NCBI RefSeq assembly: GCF_000429185.2
Contig: NZ_AUBJ02000001.1
Coordinates: forward strand, 5,642,001 to 5,706,000
Origin: Actinoalloteichus caeruleus DSM 43889
GTDB lineage: Bacteria; Actinomycetota; Actinomycetes; Mycobacteriales; Pseudonocardiaceae
Length of the DNA stretch: 64,000 nt
Reading direction: 5' to 3'
This document shows positions 43,913-53,736 of this stretch, one piece after another; within the stretch, counting starts at the first letter, position 1, and every line of letters begins with the position of its first letter. The position numbers and the translations under genes are program-made. The notes under the pieces were generated by a model. The model ran no database searches and was not told the DNA's origin. It saw only the letters and a program-made list of their open reading frames with translations.

Positions 43913-45226
43913 ATGTCCGAGGACCCGCGAGAGACACCGGCACTCGACCACCGCGTCCCCGACGCCTCGGGCCCGCCCGCCGTCGAGCTGCGCGGGGTGA
44001 CCAGGACCTACACCGACCAGGTCGCCGTCCGTGACCTGAGCCTGCGGGTGGGGGAGGGCGAGTTCTTCTCCGTGCTCGGCCCGTCCGGGAGCGGGAAGAC
44101 GACGCTGCTGCGGATGGTCGCCGGGTTCGAGGACCCCGACGGGGGAGCGATCCTGCTGGGGGGCCGCGACGTGGTGGGGGTACCCGCCCACCGGCGGGAC
44201 GTCAACACCGTCTTCCAGTCCTACGCGCTCTTCCCCCACCTCTCGGTCTGGGACAACGTGGCCTACGGGCTGCGCCGGCTGGGACTGCGCCGCGCGGAGC
44301 TGCGCGCCAGGGTCGGCGACTACCTGGACCTCGTCCAGCTCGCCGGCTACGGGCGCCGTCGGCCGCACCAGCTCTCCGGCGGGCAGCAACAGCGGGTGGC
44401 CATCGCCAGGGCGCTCGCCCGCCGCCCCCGCGTCCTGCTGTTGGACGAGCCCCTGGCGGCGCTCGACGCCCAGCTCCGGGCGCAGCTGCGGGTCGAGCTG
44501 ACCAGGATCCAGCGCGAGGTCGGCACCACCTTCCTCTACGTCACCCACGACCAGGAGGAGGCGCTGGTGCTCTCGCACCGGCTCGCGGTCCTGCGGGCCG
44601 GCCGGGTCGAACAGGTGGGCACTCCCGCCGACGTCTACGAACGGCCGGTGAGCCGGTTCGTCGCCGAGTTCATCCGCTCCTCCACCACGGGTGGCTCGAA
44701 CGTGCTGGAGGGGACCGTGCGGACCGTGACCGGCGCCGGGAACGCGGCGCTGGTGGAGGTGTCGGTGGGGGAGGGGGCCGTCCTGGCCGAACTCCCACCG
44801 GGCCGGGCGCTGCGACGGGGACAACCGGTGGCGGTGGCGGTGCGCCCGGAGAAGGCCCGGCTCTACTCCGCGGAGGACGACGGACCACCACCAGGGTGGT
44901 CCCGGGTGCCCGTCCGGCCGCGAGACACCGTGTACACCGGCGCCGCCACCGAACACCTCGTCGAGGTCGTGGGGGACCCCGGAGCCACGCCGCTGACCGT
45001 GTTCACCCAGAACACCCGGCGGGCGGGCGAGACCGGGCCCGGTGGCGGTCCGGTGCTGGTGGGCTGGGAACCGCGGTTCAGCGTCCTGCTGGCCGATGAG
45101 CCGGGCCGTGGGGACGGCGGCGCGGAGCCGGGCGGACGCGCTCGTCCCACGGCGGCGGACGGCGATCCCACCCCGGGTTCGGCACCGACTCCGGTCGGCG
45201 CCACCTCCCGGGCGGACGTCTCGTAG
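43913..45226 (+). CDS. potA: Polyamine-type ABC transporter ATP-binding protein PotA
   Basis: A 437-residue ATPase energising import of putrescine/spermidine-like substrates. Walker A GPSGSGKTTLLRM, Q-loop VFQSYALFPHLSVWDNV, signature LSGGQQQRVAIARAL, Walker B VLLLDEPLAALD, H-loop YVTHDQEEAL, then a TOBE-like C-terminal domain (VAVAVRPEKARLYS). The last ~50 residues are a disordered Gly/Pro/Arg-rich tail, longer than in enteric PotA. The ATG has GGAGGTGA 6 nt upstream. First gene of the potA-D-B-C operon. Confidence 0.93.
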   Translation: MSEDPRETPALDHRVPDASGPPAVELRGVTRTYTDQVAVRDLSLRVGEGEFFSVLGPSGSGKTTLLRMVAGFEDPDGGAILLGGRDVVGVPAHRRDVNTVFQSYALFPHLSVWDNVAYGLRRLGLRRAELRARVGDYLDLVQLAGYGRRRPHQLSGGQQQRVAIARALARRPRVLLLDEPLAALDAQLRAQLRVELTRIQREVGTTFLYVTHDQEEALVLSHRLAVLRAGRVEQVGTPADVYERPVSRFVAEFIRSSTTGGSNVLEGTVRTVTGAGNAALVEVSVGEGAVLAELPPGRALRRGQPVAVAVRPEKARLYSAEDDGPPPGWSRVPVRPRDTVYTGAATEHLVEVVGDPGATPLTVFTQNTRRAGETGPGGGPVLVGWEPRFSVLLADEPGRGDGGAEPGGRARPTAADGDPTPGSAPTPVGATSRADVS

Positions 45227-45308
45227 CGCCCGCTGAGCACACCAGCCGGACACACCCCGGACGGCCCGCCAGCTGGCGCTGCCCGGGGGAGGGGAGGACC
45301 ACTCGCAC

Positions 45309-46469
45309 ATGGCGGACAGGGACGCGGTACGGATCGCGCGGTTGTGGGACGGTCGGGAGCGGCCGGTCACCCGACGCGCGATGCTCCGGTCGACCGCATT
45401 CTTCGCGTTGGCGGCGCACGGGGCCGCGGGCTGCGCGATCTCGGAGCCGGTCGAGCCACGTCGTACCGACCCGAGGGCGACCCGGGCCGTCAACGAGGTC
45501 GAGGAACCGGTCCTGAACTTCTTCAACTGGACCGACTACGTCGACGAGGACACCATCCCGGGCTTCGAGGACGAGACCGGCATCTCCGTCACCTACGACA
45601 ACTTCAGCTCCAACGACGAGCTGGAGGCGAAACTCGCCGCCGGAGGCAGCGGCTACGACCTGATCGTGCCCAGCGACAACTTCCTGCGGCGGTTCCTCCG
45701 CTCCGACCTCCTGAACCCGCTCGACCACGACCTGATCCCCAACCTGGACAACCTGGACCGGCGGTTCCGGGAGGCGGAGTACGACCCGGACAACCGGTAC
45801 TCGGTGCCCTGGGCCTGGGGCACCACCGGGCTCGCCTTCTCGCGGCAGGCCCTCGGCGGGGCCGACGTCACCTCGCTGGACGCGTTCCGGCTGGCCGCCG
45901 CCCGGGGGCGGAGCGCCCTGCTCGACGAGGCCAGGGACGCGATGGCCCTGGGGCTCCTGGGCGCGGGTCACGACCCCAACACGACCGACCCCGGGGAGTT
46001 GGAGGACGCCGTCGAGTACCTGCTCGACCTGAAGGGCGTGCTCGGTCAGATCACCTCGGACGTGATCGAACCGCTCGCCTCCGGGCAGGCCCCTCTCGCG
46101 CAGGCGTGGTCGGGGGACGTGTTCCAGGCGATGGAGACGAACCCGGAACTGGACTTCGTCATCCCCGAGGAGGGCGGCCTGTCCTGGGTGGATCTCCTCT
46201 GCGTCCCCCGGTCGGCGCCGCACGCCGCCAACGCCCACCGCTTCATCGACCACATCCTGCGGCCCGAGGTCGGGGGGAGGTTGGCCAACGCCATCCAGTA
46301 CGGCAGTCCGAACGCGGCCGCGCGCCCTTTCGTGGACGCCGAACTCCTCGCCGACGAGCGCATCTACCCCTCCCCGGAGGCGCTAGCCCGGGTCCCCTTC
46401 ACCCGCGATCTGGGACCGGAGGTCGAGGGCCGGTACGCGGACGCCTGGACGAGGGTGAAGACGGGCTGA
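45309..46469 (+). CDS. potD: Polyamine-type ABC transporter substrate-binding lipoprotein PotD
   Basis: A 386-residue periplasmic-type binding protein. The export signal TRRAMLRSTAFFALAAHGAA then GC has a twin-Arg-like start and a lipobox-like Cys at residue 42. The mature protein shows LNFFNWTDYVDEDTIPGFED, YDNFSSNDELEAKLAAGGSG, YDLIVPSDNFLRRF and VPWAWGTTGLAFSR, all typical of PotD/PotF. Acidic residues DNF and WTD regions bind amines in relatives. It follows potA by 82 bp, and its stop overlaps potB. Confidence 0.94.
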   Translation: MADRDAVRIARLWDGRERPVTRRAMLRSTAFFALAAHGAAGCAISEPVEPRRTDPRATRAVNEVEEPVLNFFNWTDYVDEDTIPGFEDETGISVTYDNFSSNDELEAKLAAGGSGYDLIVPSDNFLRRFLRSDLLNPLDHDLIPNLDNLDRRFREAEYDPDNRYSVPWAWGTTGLAFSRQALGGADVTSLDAFRLAAARGRSALLDEARDAMALGLLGAGHDPNTTDPGELEDAVEYLLDLKGVLGQITSDVIEPLASGQAPLAQAWSGDVFQAMETNPELDFVIPEEGGLSWVDLLCVPRSAPHAANAHRFIDHILRPEVGGRLANAIQYGSPNAAARPFVDAELLADERIYPSPEALARVPFTRDLGPEVEGRYADAWTRVKTG

Positions 46470-47431
46470 TGGATGGCGTGACGAGAGCCTCGGGCGGGCC
46501 GCGGCGCCCCCGGCCCGAGCCCACCAGCGGCGCCGGCCGCCCCGGTGGCGCGGCCCGACCAGCCCGCTCCCGGGGGCGAGGACGTGCCCGCGCGCACGGC
46601 CGTTCCCTGGCCGGCTGGGCGGCCCTCGCCCCGGCGGGCCTGTGGCTGGGCGCGTTCTTCGTGGTCCCGGTGGCCCTGGTCGCGCAGTACAGCTTCGCGA
46701 CCAGGGACCTCGGCATCGCCCGCGTGGTGCTCCCCTGGACGCTCGACGCCTACCGGCTCGCCGTCGACCCCGCTGTGCTGCCGATCTTCTGGCGCACCGC
46801 CGCCTACTCCCTGTCCGCCACGCTGGCGTGCCTGGTGATCGGGTTGCCGCTGGCCTGGTTCGTCGCCCGGCACGCAGGGAGGTGGCGGCTCGTGCTGCTG
46901 GGAGCGGTGCTCGTGCCGTTCTGGGCGAGCCACCTCGCGCGGATCTACGCCTGGAAGGCGCTGTTGGCCGAGGACGGGCCGGTGAACCGGGTGCTGGGCC
47001 TGGTGGGGCTGGACCGGCCGGGTGGGCTGTTGCTGACCGACGTCGCCGTCGTGGTGGGGCTGACCTACGGCTACCTGCCCTTCATGGTGCTCCCGCTGTA
47101 CGTCGTCTGCCGGCGTTTCGACCCGAGGCTGCTGGAGGCGTCCCAGGACCTGGGGCACGGGCGGCTCGGCACCTTCGTCCGGGTGGTGCTGCCCGGGCTG
47201 GCCCCGGGGGTGGTGGCCGGGTCGTTGTTGGTGCTGGTGCCCTCGGTGGGCGACTTCGTGACACCGGCCCTGCTGGGCGGGGTCAACCAGTTGACGTTCG
47301 GCAGTGTCATCGACGACCAGTTCCGGGGTGGGAACAACTGGCCGCTCGGCTCGGCGCTGGCGGTGCTGCTCCTCGCCGCGGTGGCGGTGTTGTGGGTGGC
47401 GCGCGGCCGACGGGCGCGGGAGGTGCTGTGA
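46469..47431 (+). CDS. potB: Polyamine-type ABC transporter permease PotB
   Basis: A 320-residue inner-membrane permease. After an Arg/Gly/Pro-rich ~45-residue N-terminus come about six TM helices and the EAA loop LLEASQDLGHGRLGTFVRVV that contacts PotA. ARIYAWKALLAEDGPVNRVL and VPSVGDFVTPALLGG are typical of PotB. The ATG at 46469 overlaps the potD stop by one base. It precedes potC with a 4-bp overlap. Confidence 0.94.
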   Translation: MDGVTRASGGPRRPRPEPTSGAGRPGGAARPARSRGRGRARAHGRSLAGWAALAPAGLWLGAFFVVPVALVAQYSFATRDLGIARVVLPWTLDAYRLAVDPAVLPIFWRTAAYSLSATLACLVIGLPLAWFVARHAGRWRLVLLGAVLVPFWASHLARIYAWKALLAEDGPVNRVLGLVGLDRPGGLLLTDVAVVVGLTYGYLPFMVLPLYVVCRRFDPRLLEASQDLGHGRLGTFVRVVLPGLAPGVVAGSLLVLVPSVGDFVTPALLGGVNQLTFGSVIDDQFRGGNNWPLGSALAVLLLAAVAVLWVARGRRAREVL

Positions 47432-48258
47432 CCGTGGAACACGCGGGACGGGGACGTCGTGCGGCCCGGGGTCGCCGGCCCTGGGTGCTGCTGGCCGCCG
47501 TGGTGGGCGCCTACGCCTTCCTGTACGCGCCGATCCTGTGGCTGGCCCTGCTGTCGTTCAACGACTCCCGTTCGGTCAGCACGTTCACCGGGTTCTCGCT
47601 GCGCTGGTACGCGGAGCTGCTCACCGACGGGCAGGTGCTGGACGCCCTGTGGTTGACCGTCCGGTTGGCGGCCAGCACGGCCGTGGTGGCCGCGGTGCTG
47701 GGCACGCTGGCGGCCTGGGCCCTGCGTCGGCCGTTCCGAGGGCGGGGGCTGTGGTCGACGGTGCTCGCGATGCCCCTGGTGGTCCCCGAGGTGGTGCTCG
47801 GGGTGAGCCTGCTGGCCTTCTGCGTGAAGCTGGCGGGCATCCCGCTGGGGTTCGGCGCCCTGTTGGCCGCGCACGTCACGTTCTCCCTGAGTTTCGTCGT
47901 CATCGTGGTGCGGGCCAGGCTCGCCGGGCTCGATCCGAGGCTGGAGGAGGCGGCGGCCGACCTCGGCGCCGGCCCCCTGACCCGGTGGCGCACCGTGACG
48001 CTGCCGGTGCTGTGGCCGGCGATCGGGGCGGGGGCCGCGTTCGCCTTCGTGCTCTCCTTCGACGACGTGGTGACCTCGAGCTACCTCTCGGGGGTGGGAG
48101 GTACCCCGTTGCCGGTCCTGGTCTACGGGCAGGCCAGTCGGCGCGGTGTCTCACCGGAGATCGTCGCGCTGTCCACCAGCATGGTGGTGCTGAGCACCGT
48201 GCTGCTCGTGCTGGCCGTCCTGGTCGTCGCACGGCGAGCGCGCCACCTCGACCGGTGA
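47428..48258 (+). CDS. potC: Polyamine-type ABC transporter permease PotC
   Basis: A 276-residue permease with about six TM helices. LYAPILWLALLSFNDSRSVS, TFTGFSLRWYAELLTDGQVL, the EAA loop RLEEAAADLGAGPLTRWRTV and FVLSFDDVVTSSYLSGVGG are PotC landmarks. The GTG at 47428 overlaps the potB stop as GTGA. Last gene of the operon. Confidence 0.94.
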   Translation: MTVEHAGRGRRAARGRRPWVLLAAVVGAYAFLYAPILWLALLSFNDSRSVSTFTGFSLRWYAELLTDGQVLDALWLTVRLAASTAVVAAVLGTLAAWALRRPFRGRGLWSTVLAMPLVVPEVVLGVSLLAFCVKLAGIPLGFGALLAAHVTFSLSFVVIVVRARLAGLDPRLEEAAADLGAGPLTRWRTVTLPVLWPAIGAGAAFAFVLSFDDVVTSSYLSGVGGTPLPVLVYGQASRRGVSPEIVALSTSMVVLSTVLLVLAVLVVARRARHLDR

Positions 48259-48281
48259 CGCGCTCGCCGCTGGTACTCGGG

Positions 48282-48548
48282 TCAGGCGTGTGCTCGCCGC
48301 CCCGTGACCAGGCGGTAGATGGCGAGCAGGATGATCGAACCGAGAATCGCCAACAGCCATGTCCGGATCTCGAAGAACGAGCCGAGGTCGGTGTTGAAGA
48401 TCGCGCGGCCGATGAAGCCGCCCACGAAGGCCCCGATCACGCCGAGTACGAGAGTGATGATGATCCCGCCAGGATCGCGGCCGGGCATGATGGCCTTGGC
48501 GATGAGGCCGGCCAGCAGACCGAGGACGATCCAACCGAGAATACCCAT
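48282..48548 (-). CDS. GlsB/YeaQ/YmgE-family stress membrane protein
   Basis: An 88-residue protein of three TM helices. Its sequence GWIVLGLLAGLIAKAIMPGR, DPGGIIITLVLGVIGAFVGG and the late AILGSIILLAIYRL is characteristic of the transglycosylase-associated family (Pfam Transgly_assoc). The function is unclear, with stress-linked expression in several bacteria. The ATG at 48548 has a perfect AGGAGG 6 nt upstream. It converges on potC. Confidence 0.93.
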   Translation of the reverse strand: MGILGWIVLGLLAGLIAKAIMPGRDPGGIIITLVLGVIGAFVGGFIGRAIFNTDLGSFFEIRTWLLAILGSIILLAIYRLVTGRRAHA

Positions 48549-48791
48549 CGAAACCTCCTAGGAGTTCGCCGCCACCGGGCGGCGTGGGGCTGGGAGAAAC
48601 CCCAGCTCCACGGTCCTTCGGCGGTGTTCATGACCTGACTCTGGAATAACCACGTCCGGTGAGGGCCATGCGTCCGTTATCGTTCCGTTATCAACGGCGG
48701 GTGGTGGCCGGCCGCTCCCCCGTCGCCCTCCGTGGCCGTCGACCCCGCCCCGGGGCGGGCGGCCGAGCCGGCTCCGCGACAATGTCGGGCC

Positions 48792-50087
48792 ATGAGCTCG
48801 CTGTCCCCCACCTCGACCGCCGCCGAGCCGGGTCCCCGCCCCGTGCCCGCCGAGGCCCCCTCATCGGCGCGCCGCGTCCTGCTCCTCGGATCCACCGGGT
48901 CCGTCGGAACGCAGACCCTGGACGTGGCCAGGCGGAACCCGGACGCCGTGCGCGTCGTCGGGCTCGCGGCGGGCGGTGCGAACCTGGACGCGCTGGCCGC
49001 CCAGGCCCACGACTTCCAGGTGGAGGCGATCGCCGTCCCCCGCGTCGGGGTCGAGCGAGACCTGGTCGCGGCCTGGCGCGCCGAGGCCGAGCGGCGTGGA
49101 GTCCCGGCCGGTACGGCCCCGCCTCGGGTGCACACCGGCGTCCGCGCCCTGCTGGACCTGATCGAGTCCACCCCCTCGGACATCGTGCTGAACGCCGTCA
49201 CCGGCTCGCGGGGCCTGGAACCGACGCTGGCCGCCCTGGCCACCGGCGCGACGCTGGCCCTGGCCAACAAGGAGTCCCTGATCGCCGGCGGCCCGCTGGT
49301 GCTGGCGGCCGCCGCTCCCGGCCAGATCGTCCCGGTGGACTCCGAGCACTCCGCCCTGGCCCAGTGCCTGCGGGGCGGCCGGGCCGACGAGGTGGACCGC
49401 CTGGTCCTCACCGCCTCCGGCGGCCCCTTCTACTCCCGGACGAGGGAGGACCTCGAGGCGGTGACCGTCGAGGAGGCCCTGGCGCACCCGACCTGGTCGA
49501 TGGGCAGGGTCATCTCCGTGAACTCCGCCACGCTGGTCAACAAGGGGCTCGAGCTCATCGAGGCGCACCTGCTGTTCGGCGTCCCCTACGACCGGATCGA
49601 CGTCGTCGTGCACCGCACCTCGGTCGTGCACTCGATGGTCACCTTCGTGGACGGATCGACCCTGGTCCAGGCCAGTCCGCCCGACATGCGACTGCCGATC
49701 GGCGTCGCCCTCGGCTGGCCGCGCCGCCTGCGCGACGTCTCCTCGCCGTGCCGCTTCGACACCACGACCACGTGGACCTTCGAGCCGGTGGACAACCTCA
49801 GCTTCCCCGCCGTGGAGCTGGCAAGGGCCGCTGGGCGCGCGGGCGGGTCGGTCCCTGCCGTGTACAACGCGGCCAACGAGGAGGCCGTGGAGGCCTTCCT
49901 CGAAGGTCGCACGAAATTCACACGGATCCTGGAGACTGTGGAGCGGGTGCTGGCTGAGGCCGACGAGTGGCGTCGGGACCCCTCCGGTGTCGACGACGTT
50001 CTCGCAGCCGAGGACTGGGCGCGGGCCCGGTCGCGGCGGCTGCTCGGTGTGACGGGCCACGCTGCGGGCTCGGTGGGAAAGGACTGA
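48792..50087 (+). CDS. dxr: 1-deoxy-D-xylulose-5-phosphate reductoisomerase
   Basis: A 431-residue enzyme of the non-mevalonate isoprenoid pathway, making MEP with NADPH. NADPH-binding [36 protein letters not shown], metal site [52 protein letters not shown] and [16 protein letters not shown] are intact. The ATG at 48792 adds a ~27-residue variable leader, as in actinobacteria. The rip gene follows after 3 bp. Confidence 0.97.
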   Translation: MSSLSPTSTAAEPGPRPVPAEAPSSARRVLLLGSTGSVGTQTLDVARRNPDAVRVVGLAAGGANLDALAAQAHDFQVEAIAVPRVGVERDLVAAWRAEAERRGVPAGTAPPRVHTGVRALLDLIESTPSDIVLNAVTGSRGLEPTLAALATGATLALANKESLIAGGPLVLAAAAPGQIVPVDSEHSALAQCLRGGRADEVDRLVLTASGGPFYSRTREDLEAVTVEEALAHPTWSMGRVISVNSATLVNKGLELIEAHLLFGVPYDRIDVVVHRTSVVHSMVTFVDGSTLVQASPPDMRLPIGVALGWPRRLRDVSSPCRFDTTTTWTFEPVDNLSFPAVELARAAGRAGGSVPAVYNAANEEAVEAFLEGRTKFTRILETVERVLAEADEWRRDPSGVDDVLAAEDWARARSRRLLGVTGHAAGSVGKD

Positions 50088-50090
50088 CGC

Positions 50091-51311
50091 GTGGCCTTTG
50101 TGATCGGGGTCATCCTGTTCGCCATCGGCATCGGGGTGTCCATCGCGTTGCACGAACTCGGGCACCTGGCCGCCGCCAAGGCGTTCCGGATGAAGGTCAC
50201 CGAGTACTTCGTCGGCATGGGGCCGAAGATCTTCTCGTTCCGGCGGGGCGAGACCGAGTACGGCCTGCGAGCCCTGCCCGTGGGCGGCTACTGCCGGATC
50301 ACGGGCATGACCTCCCTCGACGAGGTCGACCCGGTGGACGCGCCCAGGGCGATGAACCGCAAGCCGGTGTGGCAGCGCGTCGTGGTGCTGTGCGCCGGCT
50401 CGGCGACCCACTTCATGCTCGCCTTCGTGATCCTGCTCACGATGGCGGTGACGATGGGCCTGCCCAACATCAGCGGCCGGGCGGTCGTCGCCGAGGCCAG
50501 TTCCTGCGTCCCGCCGGACCAGGACCTGGAGACCTACGAGTACGCCGAGTGCACGCCCGGCCAGGACCCGGCACCGGCCAGGGACGCCGGCGTGCTGCCC
50601 GGTGACGAGATCGTCGCGGTCAACGGCGAGGCGACCGGCAACTACACCGAGGTGCAGGCGGCCCTGGTCGAGCAGAGCGGGGACAGCGCGACCATCACGG
50701 TCCTGCGGGACGGCTCCGAGCAGGAGCTGACCATCCCGATCGTCCCCGTGCAACGGGTGATGGTGAACCCGGAGACCGGTGAGGCCGAGAAGGTCGAGAC
50801 CAACGCGCTGGGTGTGAGCTTCCCCAACTACCTGCACTTCACGGCCGCCCAGGCGTTGCCGGGCACGCTCACCTTCACCGGTGAGATGTTCGTGCACACC
50901 TGGGAACGCCTGCTCGAACTGCCCAGCCGCGTGCCCGCCGTCATCGACGCCATCCTGGGTGCCGAGCGCGACCCCAACACCCCGGTCAGCATGGTGGGAG
51001 CGAGCATCATCGGCGGCGACGCCGTCGCCGGCGGCTACTGGGAGCTGTTCCTGTTCCTCCTGGCCACCCTCAACCTCTTCATCGGCGTGTTCAACCTGCT
51101 GCCACTGTTGCCCCTGGACGGCGGTCACGTCGCCGTCAACCTCTACGAGAAGGCGCGGGACACCATTCGGGGGTGGCGCGGCAAGGCCAAGGGGGCGCCC
51201 GTCGACTACACCAAACTGCTGCCCATCACCTATGCGGCGGTGTTCATCGGCGGTGCGTTCATGCTCCTCACCCTGACCGCGGACATCGTTAACCCGATCC
51301 GGTTGCGTTAG
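50091..51311 (+). CDS. rip1: Site-2 membrane metalloprotease Rip (RseP family)
   Basis: A 406-residue intramembrane protease of the RseP/Rip1 type, which cleaves anti-sigma factors and other membrane proteins. Zinc motif HELGHLAAAKAF in TM1, PDZ-like region around GVLPGDEIVAVNGEATGNYT, and the LDG motif NLLPLLPLDGGHVAVNLY with a fourth TM helix at the end. Three cysteines in the PDZ-proximal segment (SSCVPPDQDL, YAECTPG) resemble the extracytoplasmic loop of Rip1. Lies between dxr and ispG as in mycobacteria; GTG at 50091 is 3 bp after dxr, indicating one operon. Confidence 0.96.
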   Translation: MAFVIGVILFAIGIGVSIALHELGHLAAAKAFRMKVTEYFVGMGPKIFSFRRGETEYGLRALPVGGYCRITGMTSLDEVDPVDAPRAMNRKPVWQRVVVLCAGSATHFMLAFVILLTMAVTMGLPNISGRAVVAEASSCVPPDQDLETYEYAECTPGQDPAPARDAGVLPGDEIVAVNGEATGNYTEVQAALVEQSGDSATITVLRDGSEQELTIPIVPVQRVMVNPETGEAEKVETNALGVSFPNYLHFTAAQALPGTLTFTGEMFVHTWERLLELPSRVPAVIDAILGAERDPNTPVSMVGASIIGGDAVAGGYWELFLFLLATLNLFIGVFNLLPLLPLDGGHVAVNLYEKARDTIRGWRGKAKGAPVDYTKLLPITYAAVFIGGAFMLLTLTADIVNPIRLR

Positions 51312-51419
51312 CCCCGCCTGGCCACGGGGCGTGCGAGCAGGGCGTTCACCTCGTGGCCACGCTCCCTCCCCCGGGGCGGCCACCCGGCGGCCCGGGTGAA
51401 GGACTGCTAGTACGCTGGT

Positions 51420-51442
51420 GACGGCCCGGTGGTCGGGCTGTC
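51420..51442 (+). promoter_or_regulatory. ispG leader hairpin downstream of a -10 element
   Basis: TACGCT at 51412-51417 looks like an ispG -10. Directly after it a 9-bp stem (GACGGCCCG with CGGGCTGTC, one G-U pair, 5-nt loop) would form the very 5' end of the transcript, about 60 nt before the start codon. It may stabilise the mRNA or control it. Confidence 0.4.
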
Positions 51443-51499
51443 ACCCTGTCGGCCCTTGCGCGGGCCACGACATCGGACATCTGGTCGCGGAGAGGACCG

Positions 51500-52657
51500 A
51501 TGAGCGTCGAGCTAGGAATGCCAACCATCCCGCCGCCGGTGCTGGCGCCCCGCCGCACGACCCGCCAGCTGCGGGTGGGCGCGGTCGGCGTGGGCAGTGA
51601 CCACCCCGTCTCGGTCCAGTCGATGACGACGACCGTGACGGCGGACATCAACTCGACCCTGCAACAGATCGCCGAACTCACGGCCTCGGGCTGCGACATC
51701 GTCCGGGTGGCCTGCCCCAGCCAGGACGACGCCGACGCCCTGCCGGCGATCGCGAGGAAGTCGCAGATCCCGGTCATCGCCGACATCCACTTCCAGCCCA
51801 AGTACGTGTTCGCCGCCATCGAGGCCGGCTGCGCCGCCGTCCGGGTGAACCCCGGCAACATCAAGAAGTTCGACGACAAGGTCAAGGAGATCGCCCAGGC
51901 GGCCCGGGACCACGGGACCCCGATCCGCATCGGCGTCAACGCCGGGTCGCTCGACCCCCGCCTGCTCGCCAAGCACGGCAAGGCCACCCCGGAAGCGCTG
52001 GTGGAGTCGGCGCTGTGGGAGGCCGGCCTGTTCGCCGAGCACGACTTCCACGACATCAAGATCTCGGTCAAGCACAACGACCCCGTCGTGATGGTCCGGG
52101 CCTACGAACTGCTGGCCGAGTCCTGCGACTACCCCCTGCACCTGGGCGTCACGGAGGCGGGCCCCGCCTTCCAGGGCACCATCAAGTCCGCGGTCGCCTT
52201 CGGCGCGCTGCTGCGGCAGGGCATCGGGGACACCATCCGGGTCTCGCTGTCCGCGCCGCCGGTCGAGGAGATCAAGGTCGGCACGCAGATCCTCCAGTCG
52301 CTGAACCTGCGGCCCAGGAAGCTGGAGATCGTCTCCTGCCCGTCGTGCGGCCGTGCCCAGGTCGACGTCTACAAGCTGGCCGACGAGGTCACCGCCGGTC
52401 TCGACGGCCTGGAGGTCCCGCTGCGAGTGGCGGTGATGGGCTGCGTGGTCAACGGCCCCGGTGAGGCCAGGGAAGCCGACCTCGGCGTCGCCTCGGGCAA
52501 CGGCAAGGGGCAGATCTTCGTCAAGGGCAAGGTCATCAAGACCGTTCCCGAGCACAAGATCGTGGAGACCCTCATCGAGGAGGCGATGCGCATCGCCGAG
52601 GAGATGGACGGTGACCCCAGCACGCTCGTGGGCGAACCGACGGTCACGGTGAGCTGA
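51500..52657 (+). CDS. ispG: 4-hydroxy-3-methylbut-2-en-1-yl diphosphate synthase
   Basis: A 385-residue 4Fe-4S enzyme of the MEP pathway. TIM-barrel part: [78 protein letters not shown]. The cluster-binding cysteines are in [14 protein letters not shown] and [14 protein letters not shown], with the catalytic Glu in NGPGEA. The ATG at 51500 has GGAG upstream. It is also called gcpE. It follows rip after 188 bp with a likely own promoter. Confidence 0.97.
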   Translation: MSVELGMPTIPPPVLAPRRTTRQLRVGAVGVGSDHPVSVQSMTTTVTADINSTLQQIAELTASGCDIVRVACPSQDDADALPAIARKSQIPVIADIHFQPKYVFAAIEAGCAAVRVNPGNIKKFDDKVKEIAQAARDHGTPIRIGVNAGSLDPRLLAKHGKATPEALVESALWEAGLFAEHDFHDIKISVKHNDPVVMVRAYELLAESCDYPLHLGVTEAGPAFQGTIKSAVAFGALLRQGIGDTIRVSLSAPPVEEIKVGTQILQSLNLRPRKLEIVSCPSCGRAQVDVYKLADEVTAGLDGLEVPLRVAVMGCVVNGPGEAREADLGVASGNGKGQIFVKGKVIKTVPEHKIVETLIEEAMRIAEEMDGDPSTLVGEPTVTVS

Positions 52658-52773
52658 TCCCCTCGGCTCGTCGGGCGCGGTGCCCCGGGCCGCGAAGGGG
52701 CCCGTGGTCGGTCCACTCAGGTGTCGATCCCGACGCCCTCGACGCGCCTACCCACCCTTCCGGTGCTTTCTGG

Positions 52774-52779
52774 CACTCT
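52774..52779 (+). promoter_or_regulatory. Extended -10 TGG-CACTCT for the GNAT gene (leaderless)
   Basis: TGGCACTCT (52771-52779) is followed by six nucleotides and the GTG at 52786. The spacing implies a leaderless transcript. Confidence 0.4.
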
Positions 52780-52785
52780 GGGACC

Positions 52786-53622
52786 GTGCTGAAGCTCGCG
52801 GGTGCAAGGTTGCTCACGGAGCGTGAGGGTTTGGCGGTCCGATCAGCGTTGGTCGCTGATCCTGTCGTGAGCTGTATGGTCGCCGCCAGGGTGGAGAGCG
52901 TGGGCTTGGACCCCTGGCGGCTCGGCGGGGAACTGTGGGGTGTCGGGAGCCGACTCGGTGGGCTCTGCTTCTCCGGGGTGAACCTCATCCCGCTGCGGGG
53001 CGGGAGGGCCGCCAGCCGCGCCTTCGCGGAACGAGCCCTCAGCCAACCCCGGCACTGCTCGTCACTGGTCGGCCCCGCCGACCAGGTGTTGGAGATGTGG
53101 CAGCAGCTGGAACCCGGGTGGGGGCCGGCACGTGACGTGCGGCCCAACCAGCCGTTGCTGGCGATGTCCGCACCGCCCTCGGTCGCCCCGGACCCGCTGG
53201 TGCGCCAGGTGCGCCTCGACGACCTGGAGCGCTACCTGCCGGCCGCCGTGGCCATGTTCACCGAGGAGGTCGGCATCGACCCCCAGGGCGAGGACGGCGG
53301 GGCCAGCTACCGGGCGAGGGTCGCCGAACTCATCGTCAACGGACGCGCGTTCGCCCGCTTCGAGGGAGGCGAGGTCGTCTTCAAGGCCGAGGTCGGCGCG
53401 CTCTCCGCCAGGGTCGGCCAGATCCAGGGGGTGTGGGTGCACCCGGAACACCGCAACCGGGGTCTCGCCGCCGCCGGCACCGCGGCCGTCGTCGACCGCC
53501 TCTCCGGGTGGATGGGCCGCATCGCCAGCCTCTACGTCAACGACTACAACCTCCCGGCCCGCGCGGTCTACCGGAAGGTCGGCTTCTCCGAGGTGGGCCG
53601 GTTCGCCACCGTCCTGCTGTGA
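52786..53622 (+). CDS. GNAT-family N-acetyltransferase with DUF4081 N-terminus
   Basis: A 278-residue protein. The N-terminal ~130 residues (LAVRSALVADPVVSCMVAAR, FSGVNLIPLRGGRAASRAFA) are of the DUF4081 type found in Mycobacterium Rv2867c-like proteins. The C-terminal GNAT domain has RQVRLDDLERYLPAAVAMFT and the acetyl-CoA loop VWVHPEHRNRGLAAAG, ending with YNLPARAVYRKVGFSEVGRF. The substrate is unknown; the position between ispG and the penicillin-binding protein gene is conserved in actinobacteria. The GTG at 52786 appears leaderless. Confidence 0.93.
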   Translation: MLKLAGARLLTEREGLAVRSALVADPVVSCMVAARVESVGLDPWRLGGELWGVGSRLGGLCFSGVNLIPLRGGRAASRAFAERALSQPRHCSSLVGPADQVLEMWQQLEPGWGPARDVRPNQPLLAMSAPPSVAPDPLVRQVRLDDLERYLPAAVAMFTEEVGIDPQGEDGGASYRARVAELIVNGRAFARFEGGEVVFKAEVGALSARVGQIQGVWVHPEHRNRGLAAAGTAAVVDRLSGWMGRIASLYVNDYNLPARAVYRKVGFSEVGRFATVLL

Positions 53623-53736
53623 CCCCCTCGTGGGCGGTCCTGATCGCTCCACAGTGGCCCAACAGTTTCCGGCCTTCGAACAGCGGAAACACGACTCGAG
53701 GCGGTCGGGCCCTGTGCCAGGGGACACGAATGCGGG

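Noticed and set aside
43913-48258. Possible iron or sulphate importer instead of polyamine importer
   Set aside because: The binding protein and permease motifs and the A-D-B-C layout fit the Pot family; the exact substrate is still inferred.
48861-51383. 840-codon minus-strand frame opposite dxr and rip
   Set aside because: Both opposing genes are strongly conserved and complete; the antisense frame shows no family features.
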